Source: Desulfovibrionaceae bacterium
GTDB taxonomy: Bacteria; Desulfobacterota; Desulfovibrionia; Desulfovibrionales; Desulfovibrionaceae
Reading direction: 5' to 3'
NCBI GenBank assembly: GCA_017613475.1
Contig: JAGADT010000004.1
Location: 1-12,247 of the forward strand
DNA length: 12,247 nt
Part shown: in pieces, positions 1 through 6,443 of the stretch
Layout of the letters: each line of letters begins with the position of its first letter
Numbering within the stretch: the stretch's first letter is position 1
Notes under the pieces: model-generated
The model's input: the letters and a program-made list of their open reading frames with translations, nothing else
What the model was told of the DNA's origin: nothing
The model's database searches: none
Translations under genes and position numbers: made by a program

Positions 1-112
1 CAAAAAATTTTTTTTGAAAATCCTCATTCCTGCGTGCTGACCACAGCATTGAATATTTCGCTTTTAATTTCAATACGTTTTCAAAATAAAATTTTTTGCC
101 TCCCTGTATTTT
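1..112 (+). promoter_or_regulatory. AT-rich upstream region, possible gltX promoter zone
   Basis: This stretch is strikingly AT-rich compared with the GC-rich surroundings, with an A6T8 run at 2-15 and a second block around 84-97. No coding frame with a convincing start and ribosome binding site covers it. A TAAAAT hexamer at 87-92 resembles a -10 box and TTGAAT at 49-54 resembles a -35 box, but neither has a well-spaced partner. I therefore call a likely promoter zone rather than a defined promoter. If transcription starts here, the gltX message has a leader of about 250 nt. Confidence 0.3.
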
Positions 113-122
113 GACGACGCCG

Positions 123-173
123 GGCTTCCTGGCAGCGCCTGCCCACGACAGGCTGCCGCGCCGCCAGGAAGCC
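123..173. repeat. Perfect 11-bp inverted repeat in the gltX leader
   Basis: GGCTTCCTGGC at 123-133 is exactly complementary to GCCAGGAAGCC at 163-173. Inside it, a second pairing joins GGCAGC..CTG (131-141, with a 2-nt bulge) to CAGGCTGCC (149-157). No T tract follows the right arm, so it does not look like an intrinsic terminator. It could be a structured RNA leader element or a protein-binding palindrome. The sequence alone cannot decide. Confidence 0.5.
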
Positions 174-222
174 TGCCTGCTGTTCCATATCCGCTGGATT
201 GTCTGGGCAAAGTATGCTAGGG

Positions 223-274
223 GGAAGCCAACAAAAAACGGCACGCTTCCTTGTGCCGGCTGAAAAAACGCCGG
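223..274 (+). promoter_or_regulatory. Overlapping alternative hairpins in the gltX leader
   Basis: Three short stems share bases. GGAAGC (223-228) pairs with GCTTCC (245-250). CGGCAC (239-244) pairs with GTGCCG (253-258). CCGGC (256-260) pairs with GCCGG (270-274). The first two interleave, so they either form a pseudoknot-like fold or exclude each other; the last two overlap at 256-258 and are mutually exclusive. GGAAGCC (223-229) could also pair with GGCTTCC at 123-129. This is the kind of arrangement seen in switching leaders, but it matches no riboswitch or T-box consensus I recognise. The rest of 275-340 shows nothing more. Confidence 0.3.
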
Positions 275-357
275 ACCTGACGCCCTAAAGACAGAACGTC
301 CCGCCCTGGCCCCCCGCCCCGCAGGGAACAGGCTCCAGCCCACAAAGGACCACGCAC

Positions 358-1776
358 ATGAGCAAAATCATCACGCGCTTTGCCCCCAGCCCCACCGGAC
401 ACCTCCATATCGGCGGCGCGCGGACGGCGCTTTTCTCCTGGCTGCTGGCCAGGCATTATGGCGGCGAATTCCGCCTGAGGATTGAAGACACAGACCTCGA
501 ACGCTCCAGGCAGGAATATACGGACTCCATCCTGGCCTCCATGCGCTGGCTGGGACTGGACTGGGACGGCGACCTTGCCTACCAGACCAAACGCACCGAG
601 CTGTACAACGCGGCCGTTGACCGCCTGCTGGAAAACGGCACGGCCTACTGGTGCACCTGCACGCCGGATGAAGTGGATGCCATGCGCGAAGCCGCCAAAG
701 CAAAGGGCGAAAAGCCCCGTTACGACGGGCGCTGCCGCGACAAGCACCACGGGCCGGCCCAGGGGGCCGTTGTCAGGCTCAATGTCAACGCTGTCATGCC
801 GGCGGGCAGCCGCGTTGCCTTTGACGACATGGTCAAGGGGCACGTCGCCGTCAGCGTGGATGAGCTTGACGACATGGTCCTCCGCCGTTCAGACGGAATG
901 CCCACGTACAACATGGCCGTGGTTGTTGACGACCACGACATGGGCGTGACCCATGTTATCCGCGGCGACGACCATGTATCCAACACGCCGAAGCAGATCC
1001 TGCTCTACAAGGCCCTGGGCTGGCCCCTGCCGGTTTTCGGGCATGTGCCCATGATCCTTGGCCCTGACCGCCAGAAGCTTTCCAAGCGCCACGGCGCCCG
1101 CGCCGTTGTGGAATACCAGAAAGACGGACTTCTGCCCGGCGCCCTGGTCAACTGCCTGGCGCGCCTCGGCTGGTCGCACGGGGACCAGGAAATCTTTACC
1201 ATGGACGAGCTGATCCGCTTCTTTGACGGCACCAACCTAAACAGCTCCGCCGCCGCCTTTGACTTTGAACGGCTCAACTGGCTCAACGCCCACTACCTGC
1301 ACGAAACGCCGGCGGATACGCTCGCTGAACTCGTGGCGCCCTTTGTGGCTGAACGCGGCATGGAGCCGGCCCCTGATGCGCTTGCCCGCTTCATCCCCCT
1401 GTACCACGAACGCGCCAAGACGCTCATCGAGCTTGCTGACAGCATCGTGCGCCTGATGAAAAGCGCGGACAAGCTGGATTATGATGAAAAGGCCGTGGCC
1501 AAGGCGCTCACGGAAGAAGGCAGGGGCCATGTGCGCGCGCTGCACAGCCTTTTTGCCTCGCTGCCTTCCTTTGACGCTGAAACGCTGAATACGGCGCTCA
1601 ACGCCTACGTGAACGACAACGGCTTCAAGTTCAAGCAGGTTGGGCCGGCCCTGCGCGTGGCTCTGCTGGGCATCCAAAACGGGCCGCATCTTCCCGACCT
1701 CATGGCCGCGCTTGGACGCGACGCCACGCTCAAACGGATGGAGAGGGCCTGCGCGGTAAGCACACCCGCCGCCTAA
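358..1776 (+). CDS. gltX: Glutamyl-tRNA synthetase (GluRS)
   Basis: Class I aminoacyl-tRNA synthetase that attaches glutamate to tRNA(Glu) in the cytoplasm. The 472-residue length is normal for bacterial GluRS. The Rossmann catalytic domain opens with FAPSPTGHLHIGG (residues 8-20, the HIGH-box variant), and the KMSKS-type loop is KLSKR at residues 240-244. C99, C101 and C126 lie where the E. coli enzyme has its zinc-binding cysteines; the fourth ligand is less clear (D128 at the E. coli histidine position). The C-terminal third is the helical anticodon-binding region. The ATG at 358 is preceded by AAGGA at 345-349 with 8 nt spacing, which fixes the start. Many deltaproteobacterial GluRS enzymes are non-discriminating and also charge tRNA(Gln) for GatCAB, but I cannot judge that here. 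A terminator-like hairpin follows, then proS. Confidence 0.97.
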   Translation: MSKIITRFAPSPTGHLHIGGARTALFSWLLARHYGGEFRLRIEDTDLERSRQEYTDSILASMRWLGLDWDGDLAYQTKRTELYNAAVDRLLENGTAYWCTCTPDEVDAMREAAKAKGEKPRYDGRCRDKHHGPAQGAVVRLNVNAVMPAGSRVAFDDMVKGHVAVSVDELDDMVLRRSDGMPTYNMAVVVDDHDMGVTHVIRGDDHVSNTPKQILLYKALGWPLPVFGHVPMILGPDRQKLSKRHGARAVVEYQKDGLLPGALVNCLARLGWSHGDQEIFTMDELIRFFDGTNLNSSAAAFDFERLNWLNAHYLHETPADTLAELVAPFVAERGMEPAPDALARFIPLYHERAKTLIELADSIVRLMKSADKLDYDEKAVAKALTEEGRGHVRALHSLFASLPSFDAETLNTALNAYVNDNGFKFKQVGPALRVALLGIQNGPHLPDLMAALGRDATLKRMERACAVSTPAA

Positions 1777-1812
1777 AGCGGCCGCACAAAAGCCAGATCT
1801 ATTTTCAAACCT

Positions 1813-1838
1813 TGCCTGCGGGGGACCGCAGGCATTTT
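1813..1838 (+). terminator. Intrinsic terminator after gltX
   Basis: TGCCTGCGG (1813-1821) pairs perfectly with CCGCAGGCA (1826-1834). The closing tetraloop is GGGA, a stable GNRA type, and TTTT follows at 1835-1838. The structure ends only four bases before the proS Shine-Dalgarno sequence. It may therefore act as a partial terminator or mRNA-stabilising hairpin at a gltX-proS junction rather than a full stop. Confidence 0.7.
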
Positions 1839-1842
1839 CCAT

Positions 1843-1847
1843 GGAGG
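1843..1847 (+). promoter_or_regulatory. Ribosome binding site that decides the proS start
   Basis: GGAGG at 1843-1847 lies 5 nt before ATG at 1853. An upstream in-frame ATG at 1841 overlaps this site and has no ribosome binding site of its own, so the 1853 start is preferred. The resulting N-terminus MRWSQWYIPTLKE also matches the usual bacterial ProRS beginning. Confidence 0.8.
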
Positions 1848-1852
1848 CACGC

Positions 1853-3589
1853 ATGCGCTGGAGCCAGTGGTATATCCCCACGCTGAAGGAAGCCCCGGGT
1901 GACGCGGAGGTCATCAGTCACAAACTGCTGCTGCGGGCGGGCATGATCCGCAAGCTCACCGCCGGCATTTACACCTGGCTGCCGCTGGGACTGCGGACGC
2001 TGAGAAAAACCGCCGCCATTGTACGGGAAGAAATGGACAGGGCCGGCGCGCAGGAAATCCTCATGCCTTCCGTGCAGCCGGCCGACCTCTGGCGCGAATC
2101 CGGCCGCTGGAAAAAATACGGCAAGGAACTCCTGCGCTTCCGCGACAGGCACGACCGCGACTACTGCCTTGGGCCAACCCACGAAGAAGTTGTCACAGAC
2201 CTTCTGCGCGGCGAGGTCCGCTCCTACCGGCAGCTTCCGCTCAACGTCTACCAGATCCAGACCAAGTTCCGTGATGAAATCCGCCCCCGCTTCGGCCTGA
2301 TGCGCGGGCGCGAATTCCTGATGAAAGACGCCTACTCCTTTGACAAAGACGATGCGGGCGCGGACGAAAGCTACAGGAAGATGTTTGCGGCCTACAAGCG
2401 CATCTTCTCCCGCATGGGTCTGAAATTCCGCCCGGTGGAAGCGGATTCAGGCTCCATCGGCGGCAATTTCTCCCACGAATTCATGGTCCTTGCCGAAGCC
2501 GGCGAAGACACCATCGCCTTCTGCAACCACTGCGAGTGGGCCTCTAACGTCGAGCGCGCGGCCGTGCGTGCGGATACGCCGGCAGCCCCCGCGGAATGCC
2601 CGGCGGCTGAAACAGTTTCCACGCCCGGACAGCACACCATTGAAGAAGTCTGCGCCTTCCTCAGGACCTCGGCGGAAAAGCTGATCAAGACGCTCCTCTT
2701 TTCCGCCGACGGCAAGCCCGTGGCCGTGCTGCTGCGCGGGGACCGCGAGCTTAACGAAATCAAGCTGAAAAACCTGCTGGACGCGGACGACATTGTTTTT
2801 GCCAGCCCCGAACAGGTACAGGCATGGACAGGCGCGGCCGTGGGCTTTGCCGGGCCTGTGGGGCTTAAGGATCACTGCCCCGAAATCCGCCTTGTTGCGG
2901 ACCTTGAGCTGAAAAACAGCTCCGACATGATTGCCGGGGCCAACAAGGATGATGCCCACCTGGCCCACGTCTGCCTTGCCCGCGACCTTGCGGCCGAGCC
3001 GGAATGGGCAGATCTGCGCCTGATTACCGCTGAGGATGCCTGCCCCCGCTGCGGCGGCAGCATCGGCCTTGCCCGCGGCATTGAGGTCGGGCATGTGTTC
3101 AAGCTGGGCACCAAATACTCCGAAGCCATGAACGCCGTGTTCCTTGATGAGCAGGGCCAGGAAAAGGTCATGATCATGGGCTGCTACGGCATTGGCGTGT
3201 CCCGCGTGGTCGCGTCCTGCATCGAGCAGTGCCATGATGACAACGGCATCTGCTTCCCACCAGCGCTTTCCCCCTTCCAGGTGATGCTGATCAACCTTGA
3301 TCCAAAGAAGGAAGAAAGCGCCGCCAAAGCCGACGAGCTCTGCGCCGTGCTTGAGCAGAACGGCCTGGATGTCCTGCTGGATGACCGCGAGGAGCGCCCA
3401 GGCGTCAAGTTCAAAGATGCCGACCTGCTGGGCTTCCCCTGCCAGCTCATCATCGGCGGCAAGGGACTTGCCCGCGGCATTGTGGAAGCCAAAAACCGCA
3501 AAACAGGCGAGCGCACAGAGCTGCCTCTGGAAGGCTTTGCCGAAGCGTTCCTGACCTGGCAGAAAAGCGTCCTGGACAGCTGGGCCTAA
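1853..3589 (+). CDS. proS: Prolyl-tRNA synthetase (ProRS, bacterial long type with editing domain)
   Basis: Class IIa synthetase that charges tRNA(Pro) with proline; 578 residues from the chosen ATG, close to the E. coli enzyme. Class II motif 2 is visible as FRDEIRPRFGLMRGREF (139-155), followed by LMKDAYSF. Motif 3 is GCYGIGVSR (443-451). Between them (about 225-400) sits the inserted YbaK-like domain that hydrolyses mischarged Ala-tRNA(Pro), including LIKTLLF and LLRGDRELNEIKLKN. The C-terminal anticodon-binding domain holds LDDREERPGVKFKDADL and LIIGGKGLARG. Two CxxC pairs, C224/C227 and C397/C400, flank the editing domain and could bind a metal; I infer this only from spacing. The gene ends at TAA 3587-3589 and is followed by a strong hairpin terminator. 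Confidence 0.98.
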   Translation: MRWSQWYIPTLKEAPGDAEVISHKLLLRAGMIRKLTAGIYTWLPLGLRTLRKTAAIVREEMDRAGAQEILMPSVQPADLWRESGRWKKYGKELLRFRDRHDRDYCLGPTHEEVVTDLLRGEVRSYRQLPLNVYQIQTKFRDEIRPRFGLMRGREFLMKDAYSFDKDDAGADESYRKMFAAYKRIFSRMGLKFRPVEADSGSIGGNFSHEFMVLAEAGEDTIAFCNHCEWASNVERAAVRADTPAAPAECPAAETVSTPGQHTIEEVCAFLRTSAEKLIKTLLFSADGKPVAVLLRGDRELNEIKLKNLLDADDIVFASPEQVQAWTGAAVGFAGPVGLKDHCPEIRLVADLELKNSSDMIAGANKDDAHLAHVCLARDLAAEPEWADLRLITAEDACPRCGGSIGLARGIEVGHVFKLGTKYSEAMNAVFLDEQGQEKVMIMGCYGIGVSRVVASCIEQCHDDNGICFPPALSPFQVMLINLDPKKEESAAKADELCAVLEQNGLDVLLDDREERPGVKFKDADLLGFPCQLIIGGKGLARGIVEAKNRKTGERTELPLEGFAEAFLTWQKSVLDSWA

Positions 3590-3618
3590 AAAAAACGCCC
3601 CTGCACCTTTGATATGCT

Positions 3619-3689
3619 GCCCCATCAGGCCAACAAAGCAGGAAAGCCCCGCCGGGCTGAACCCCGCTGCCTGATGGGGCTTTGTTTTT
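3619..3689 (+). terminator. Strong intrinsic terminator after proS
   Basis: GCCCCATCAGGC (3619-3630) pairs without mismatch with GCCTGATGGGGC (3669-3680), followed by TTTGTTTTT at 3681-3689. The 38-nt loop holds a nested hairpin, AGCCC (3645-3649) with GGGCT (3654-3658). The comEC translation start region begins directly after the T tract, so there is no visible room for a separate comEC promoter between the two. Confidence 0.85.
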
Positions 3690-3707
3690 GTGGAGACCCC
3701 ACTGGCA

Positions 3708-6386
3708 ATGAACAGCGTAAACGCGGCTGTGCCGCCGGCAAATCCATTGCGGAAAAAACAGCATGAAAGCACCAATGCCGCCGCGAAAGAAACGTTAATG
3801 AAAGCGGCTGTGCCGCCGGCAATGCCGCTGCTGCCGGGGCTGCTTTTCCGCCATACCCTGTATCTTTCCTTCGTGCTTGGCGCGGCGGCATACCTCTGGC
3901 CCCCAAGCTGGCTTTTCCTGCTTTTCCTGCTTATTGCGGACCGGCGCTGCCGCGGGCTGGCGCACCTGGGGCTCACACTGCTTACCGCCCTCGCGGGTTT
4001 TGGCTGCGCGCTTTTTGCCGGGCCGGCCCTGCCTAAAGAAACGGAATGGACTCCGCGCAGAAAAGTCCTGCTGGAAGCGGATATTGACGAAGTATACGGC
4101 GCGGCCGGAGGGCGGCTGCGCATTGTGCTGAGCCACCTTCAGGCCAACGGCGAGGCGCTTGCGGGCAAAATCTCCTGGAACTGGGATCAGCCGACGCTCA
4201 GGCCGGCAGCTGGTGAAAAAATCAGCCTGAACGCAACCGTCCTGCCCCTCACGGGTTTCCGCAACGACGGGCAGGACAGCGCCGCCTCCCAATGGCGGAA
4301 AGGCCTCTTCTGGCGGGTGTGGACCCGCGGGCCCCAGCCTACTCTGCGCCTCCAGCCTCCGCGGGACGGACCCTTCCTCCGGCGCTGCAAATACCGGGCA
4401 GCGCGGCTGCGCGAGCACTGGCGCGAATCCTTTGAGCTGGCCCTGCGCCGGGGACAGGGGCACAGCCCCTTTCATTCATGTGCATGTGCAGAGGCTTCGC
4501 AAGATCCTCAGATGTGGGAGGATAATAAACGCGGCAATGCCGCGCAAAACCTACGGATGCAGGAGGATAATAAAAGCGCCAACGGCGCCGCCGCTGCGGG
4601 CATCCTGCCGGCGCTTCTTTTCGGCGACAGGTTCCACCTTTCCATAGATGACTCAGAACGCCTTGCCAAAGCAGGGCTGGCCCACTCCATCGCCCTTTCA
4701 GGCCAACATCACTGCATTGCCATACTGCTTGCCGGGCTCATGCTCAGGCTTGCAGGCTTTGCCTGGCCCGCGCTTTTCCTTGCCGTGCCCCGCCAAACCC
4801 TCCTGCCGGCCGCGGCCCTGCCGCTGGCCGCAGCCTACCTGTGGCTGGGCATGGCCCCGGCTTCGCTGTGCCGGGCGGCCCTCATGCTCGCCTGCTGGGC
4901 GTATTTCCGCTGGCGCAAACGCCCGGCGGCGCTTTTTGACGCGATGATTGCCACCCTCGCCTGCATGACGCTTTGTTCCCCCTCCCTGCCTGGCGACATC
5001 GGGGCGCTGCTCTCCTTTTCTTCCGTTGCCGGCATTGCAGCCATTGTGCCGCTCATCCAAAAGCTGCCGTTTTTTCCCAAAAACACCCGCAGAAGCCCTG
5101 TCAAAAAAATCCTGCTGGCGGTCCTCTCCCTTTTGGCCTGCACGGCAGCCGCCCTGCTCGCCACGCTGCCTGTTGTCCTCACCGTTTTCGGGCGTGCTGC
5201 CCCCCTGTCTTTTCTCACCAACCTGCTGTGGCTGCCTGTCCTCGCTTTCTGGGTTATGCCGCTGGGCTTTGCCGCCCTTTTTGCCCTCCTCACCGGCATC
5301 CAGCCCCTTGCGGACTCCCTCATAAAGCTTGCAAACCTTCCCTGCCAATGGCTGCTAGAGCTGCTGGAAAGGCTGGATGACGCAGGGCTCCTGGAAAGCC
5401 TCTGGCTCCCCAGGCCGCACTGGACCTTCTGCCTTGGCTGGACAATGCTGCTGATTCTCGCCGTATGGCATGCAGGCCGCAAAGGCGGGCTGCCGCACAG
5501 GGGCAAGGCCCTGCTTGCGGCAGGCGCCATCCTGCTTTCCTGCGGCCCCGCGCTCTGGCTGCATGCCGGATTCCAGCAGGACATCCATCTGCGGGTGCTG
5601 GACGTGGGCCAGGGACAATCCGTGCTGGTGCAGGGGCCAGGGCATTTCACGCTGCTCATCGACGGCGGAGGCATGCGCTCCCCACGCTTTGATACGGGCA
5701 GGGACGTGGTCCGCCCTGTCATCGCCAATAACGCCCCGCTCGCCCTTGATCTGCTTGCGCTCTCCCACCCTGATACCGACCATCTGCGCGGCCTGCTTTT
5801 TCTTGCCCGCCATGCCCGCATCGGCCGCGTCCTGGTGGCTGAAGGGCTCAGCGAGGCGCAGAAAAAACAGCCGGATTACCAGGAGTTCCTGGGAGTGCTC
5901 GCCAGGCGCGGCATCCCTGTCCTGCGCCTCAGCCCGGGGCAAAGCCTGCCCCTGCCCCATGGACTTCTGCTGGAAGTTCCGCCGGGCAGCGAACCGGGCA
6001 GCAAAAACGATGGGCTGGCCCTGCGCCTTTCCTGCCAGGGGCACGGGCTGGCCTTCATCCCCGGCGATGATGAAAAAGGCACGCTCAATGCCATGGCCGC
6101 CAGCGGCGCGGACCTTAGGGCCGATGTGCTCATTGCCCCGCACCACGGCTCCAGGCGCAACATTTCCGAAGCATTCATCAGGTCCGTTGATCCAGGCATT
6201 GTGCTTGCAAGCTGCGGCGCCTTCAACCAATGGCGTTTTCCTTCGCGCGACCTGCGGGAGATGCTTGAAAGGCTCGGCATTCCCCTGCACGCCACGTCCG
6301 AATCCGGAGAGCTCCACCTTGTCTGGCTCAAGCCTGCCGGCAGGCCCAGCTGGCACGGGGTCGCCAAACCGCGTGTTCTGCGCTAG
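3708..6386 (+). CDS. comEC: ComEC/Rec2-family DNA internalisation channel
   Basis: Inner-membrane protein of the family that passes single-stranded DNA into the cytoplasm during natural transformation; 892 residues from ATG 3708. After a polar extension of about 40 residues come hydrophobic segments and an OB-like DUF4131 region (about 42-245). An unusual hydrophilic insert occupies about 249-297. The multi-spanning Competence domain begins at ILPALLFGDRFHLS and extends to about 610. The C-terminal metallo-beta-lactamase-like domain has VLDVGQGQ (630-637), HPDTDH (687-692), FIPGDD and PHHGSR (811-816), so the metal motifs are intact. The LSGLH signature of the family reads ALSGQHH here. Start choice is uncertain: ATG 3708 has GGAG at 3692-3695 with long 12-nt spacing; GTG 3690, ATG 3798 and ATG 3822 are in-frame alternatives. 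ftsY follows after 57 bases. Confidence 0.92.
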   Translation: MNSVNAAVPPANPLRKKQHESTNAAAKETLMKAAVPPAMPLLPGLLFRHTLYLSFVLGAAAYLWPPSWLFLLFLLIADRRCRGLAHLGLTLLTALAGFGCALFAGPALPKETEWTPRRKVLLEADIDEVYGAAGGRLRIVLSHLQANGEALAGKISWNWDQPTLRPAAGEKISLNATVLPLTGFRNDGQDSAASQWRKGLFWRVWTRGPQPTLRLQPPRDGPFLRRCKYRAARLREHWRESFELALRRGQGHSPFHSCACAEASQDPQMWEDNKRGNAAQNLRMQEDNKSANGAAAAGILPALLFGDRFHLSIDDSERLAKAGLAHSIALSGQHHCIAILLAGLMLRLAGFAWPALFLAVPRQTLLPAAALPLAAAYLWLGMAPASLCRAALMLACWAYFRWRKRPAALFDAMIATLACMTLCSPSLPGDIGALLSFSSVAGIAAIVPLIQKLPFFPKNTRRSPVKKILLAVLSLLACTAAALLATLPVVLTVFGRAAPLSFLTNLLWLPVLAFWVMPLGFAALFALLTGIQPLADSLIKLANLPCQWLLELLERLDDAGLLESLWLPRPHWTFCLGWTMLLILAVWHAGRKGGLPHRGKALLAAGAILLSCGPALWLHAGFQQDIHLRVLDVGQGQSVLVQGPGHFTLLIDGGGMRSPRFDTGRDVVRPVIANNAPLALDLLALSHPDTDHLRGLLFLARHARIGRVLVAEGLSEAQKKQPDYQEFLGVLARRGIPVLRLSPGQSLPLPHGLLLEVPPGSEPGSKNDGLALRLSCQGHGLAFIPGDDEKGTLNAMAASGADLRADVLIAPHHGSRRNISEAFIRSVDPGIVLASCGAFNQWRFPSRDLREMLERLGIPLHATSESGELHLVWLKPAGRPSWHGVAKPRVLR
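3715..3822 (+). repeat. Short repeats in the comEC 5' end
   Basis: GCGGCTGTGCCGCCGGCAA occurs exactly at 3723-3741 and again at 3804-3822, 81 bases (27 codons) apart, encoding AAVPPA twice. A degenerate third copy, ATGAAAGC followed after five bases by TGCCGCCG, lies at 3763-3783. The core GCGGC-TGT-GCCGC can form a 5-bp hairpin. The same A-rich-flank-plus-hairpin design recurs at 4457-4588, 9496-9515 and 12136-12247. The frame stays open across all copies. Confidence 0.75.
4452..4598 (+). repeat. In-frame repeat-bearing insert in comEC
   Basis: This segment separates two parts that are normally contiguous in ComEC: the end of the OB-like region (HWRESFELALRR) and the start of the channel domain (GILPALLFGDR). 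It contains a hairpin GGGGC-ACA-GCCCC with TTTCATT at 4457-4476. It also has two copies of GGAGGATAATAAA, at 4517-4529 and 4562-4574 (45-bp period), each followed by a GC hairpin (4531-4543 and 4576-4588). The encoded peptide repeats EDNK followed by an NA/NG-rich stretch. Codons such as AAT, GAT, TGT and CTA are AT-richer than in the rest of the gene. No stop or frameshift is introduced. Confidence 0.7.
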
Positions 6387-6443
6387 AATGCCTCTGCTGG
6401 CGTTTTTAGCATCTTCTTTTCACCCCTAAGAAAGGTTTTTCGC

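Noticed and set aside
199..218. TTGTCT and TATGCT as a promoter for gltX
   Set aside because: The two hexamers are only 8 bases apart, far too close for a sigma-70 type promoter.
1767..1790. GCGGCCGC palindrome just after the gltX stop
   Set aside because: A single 8-bp GC palindrome in GC-rich DNA without flanking similarity to the repeats elsewhere; probably chance.
2447..4123. Long minus-strand open frame of 558 codons across proS, the terminator and the comEC start
   Set aside because: It is antisense to well-supported genes, has no recognisable domain or ribosome binding site, and reflects the GC bias at third codon positions of the + strand genes.
5470..6429. 319-codon frame inside the comEC 3' half
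   Set aside because: It is the +1 shadow of the metallo-beta-lactamase-like domain, whose intact motifs show which frame is used. There is no sign of a frameshift.
6387..6443. Possible terminator between comEC and ftsY (GCTA..GCC against GGC..TAGC)
   Set aside because: The pairing is interrupted by several mismatches and gives no stable GC stem, so I do not call a terminator.
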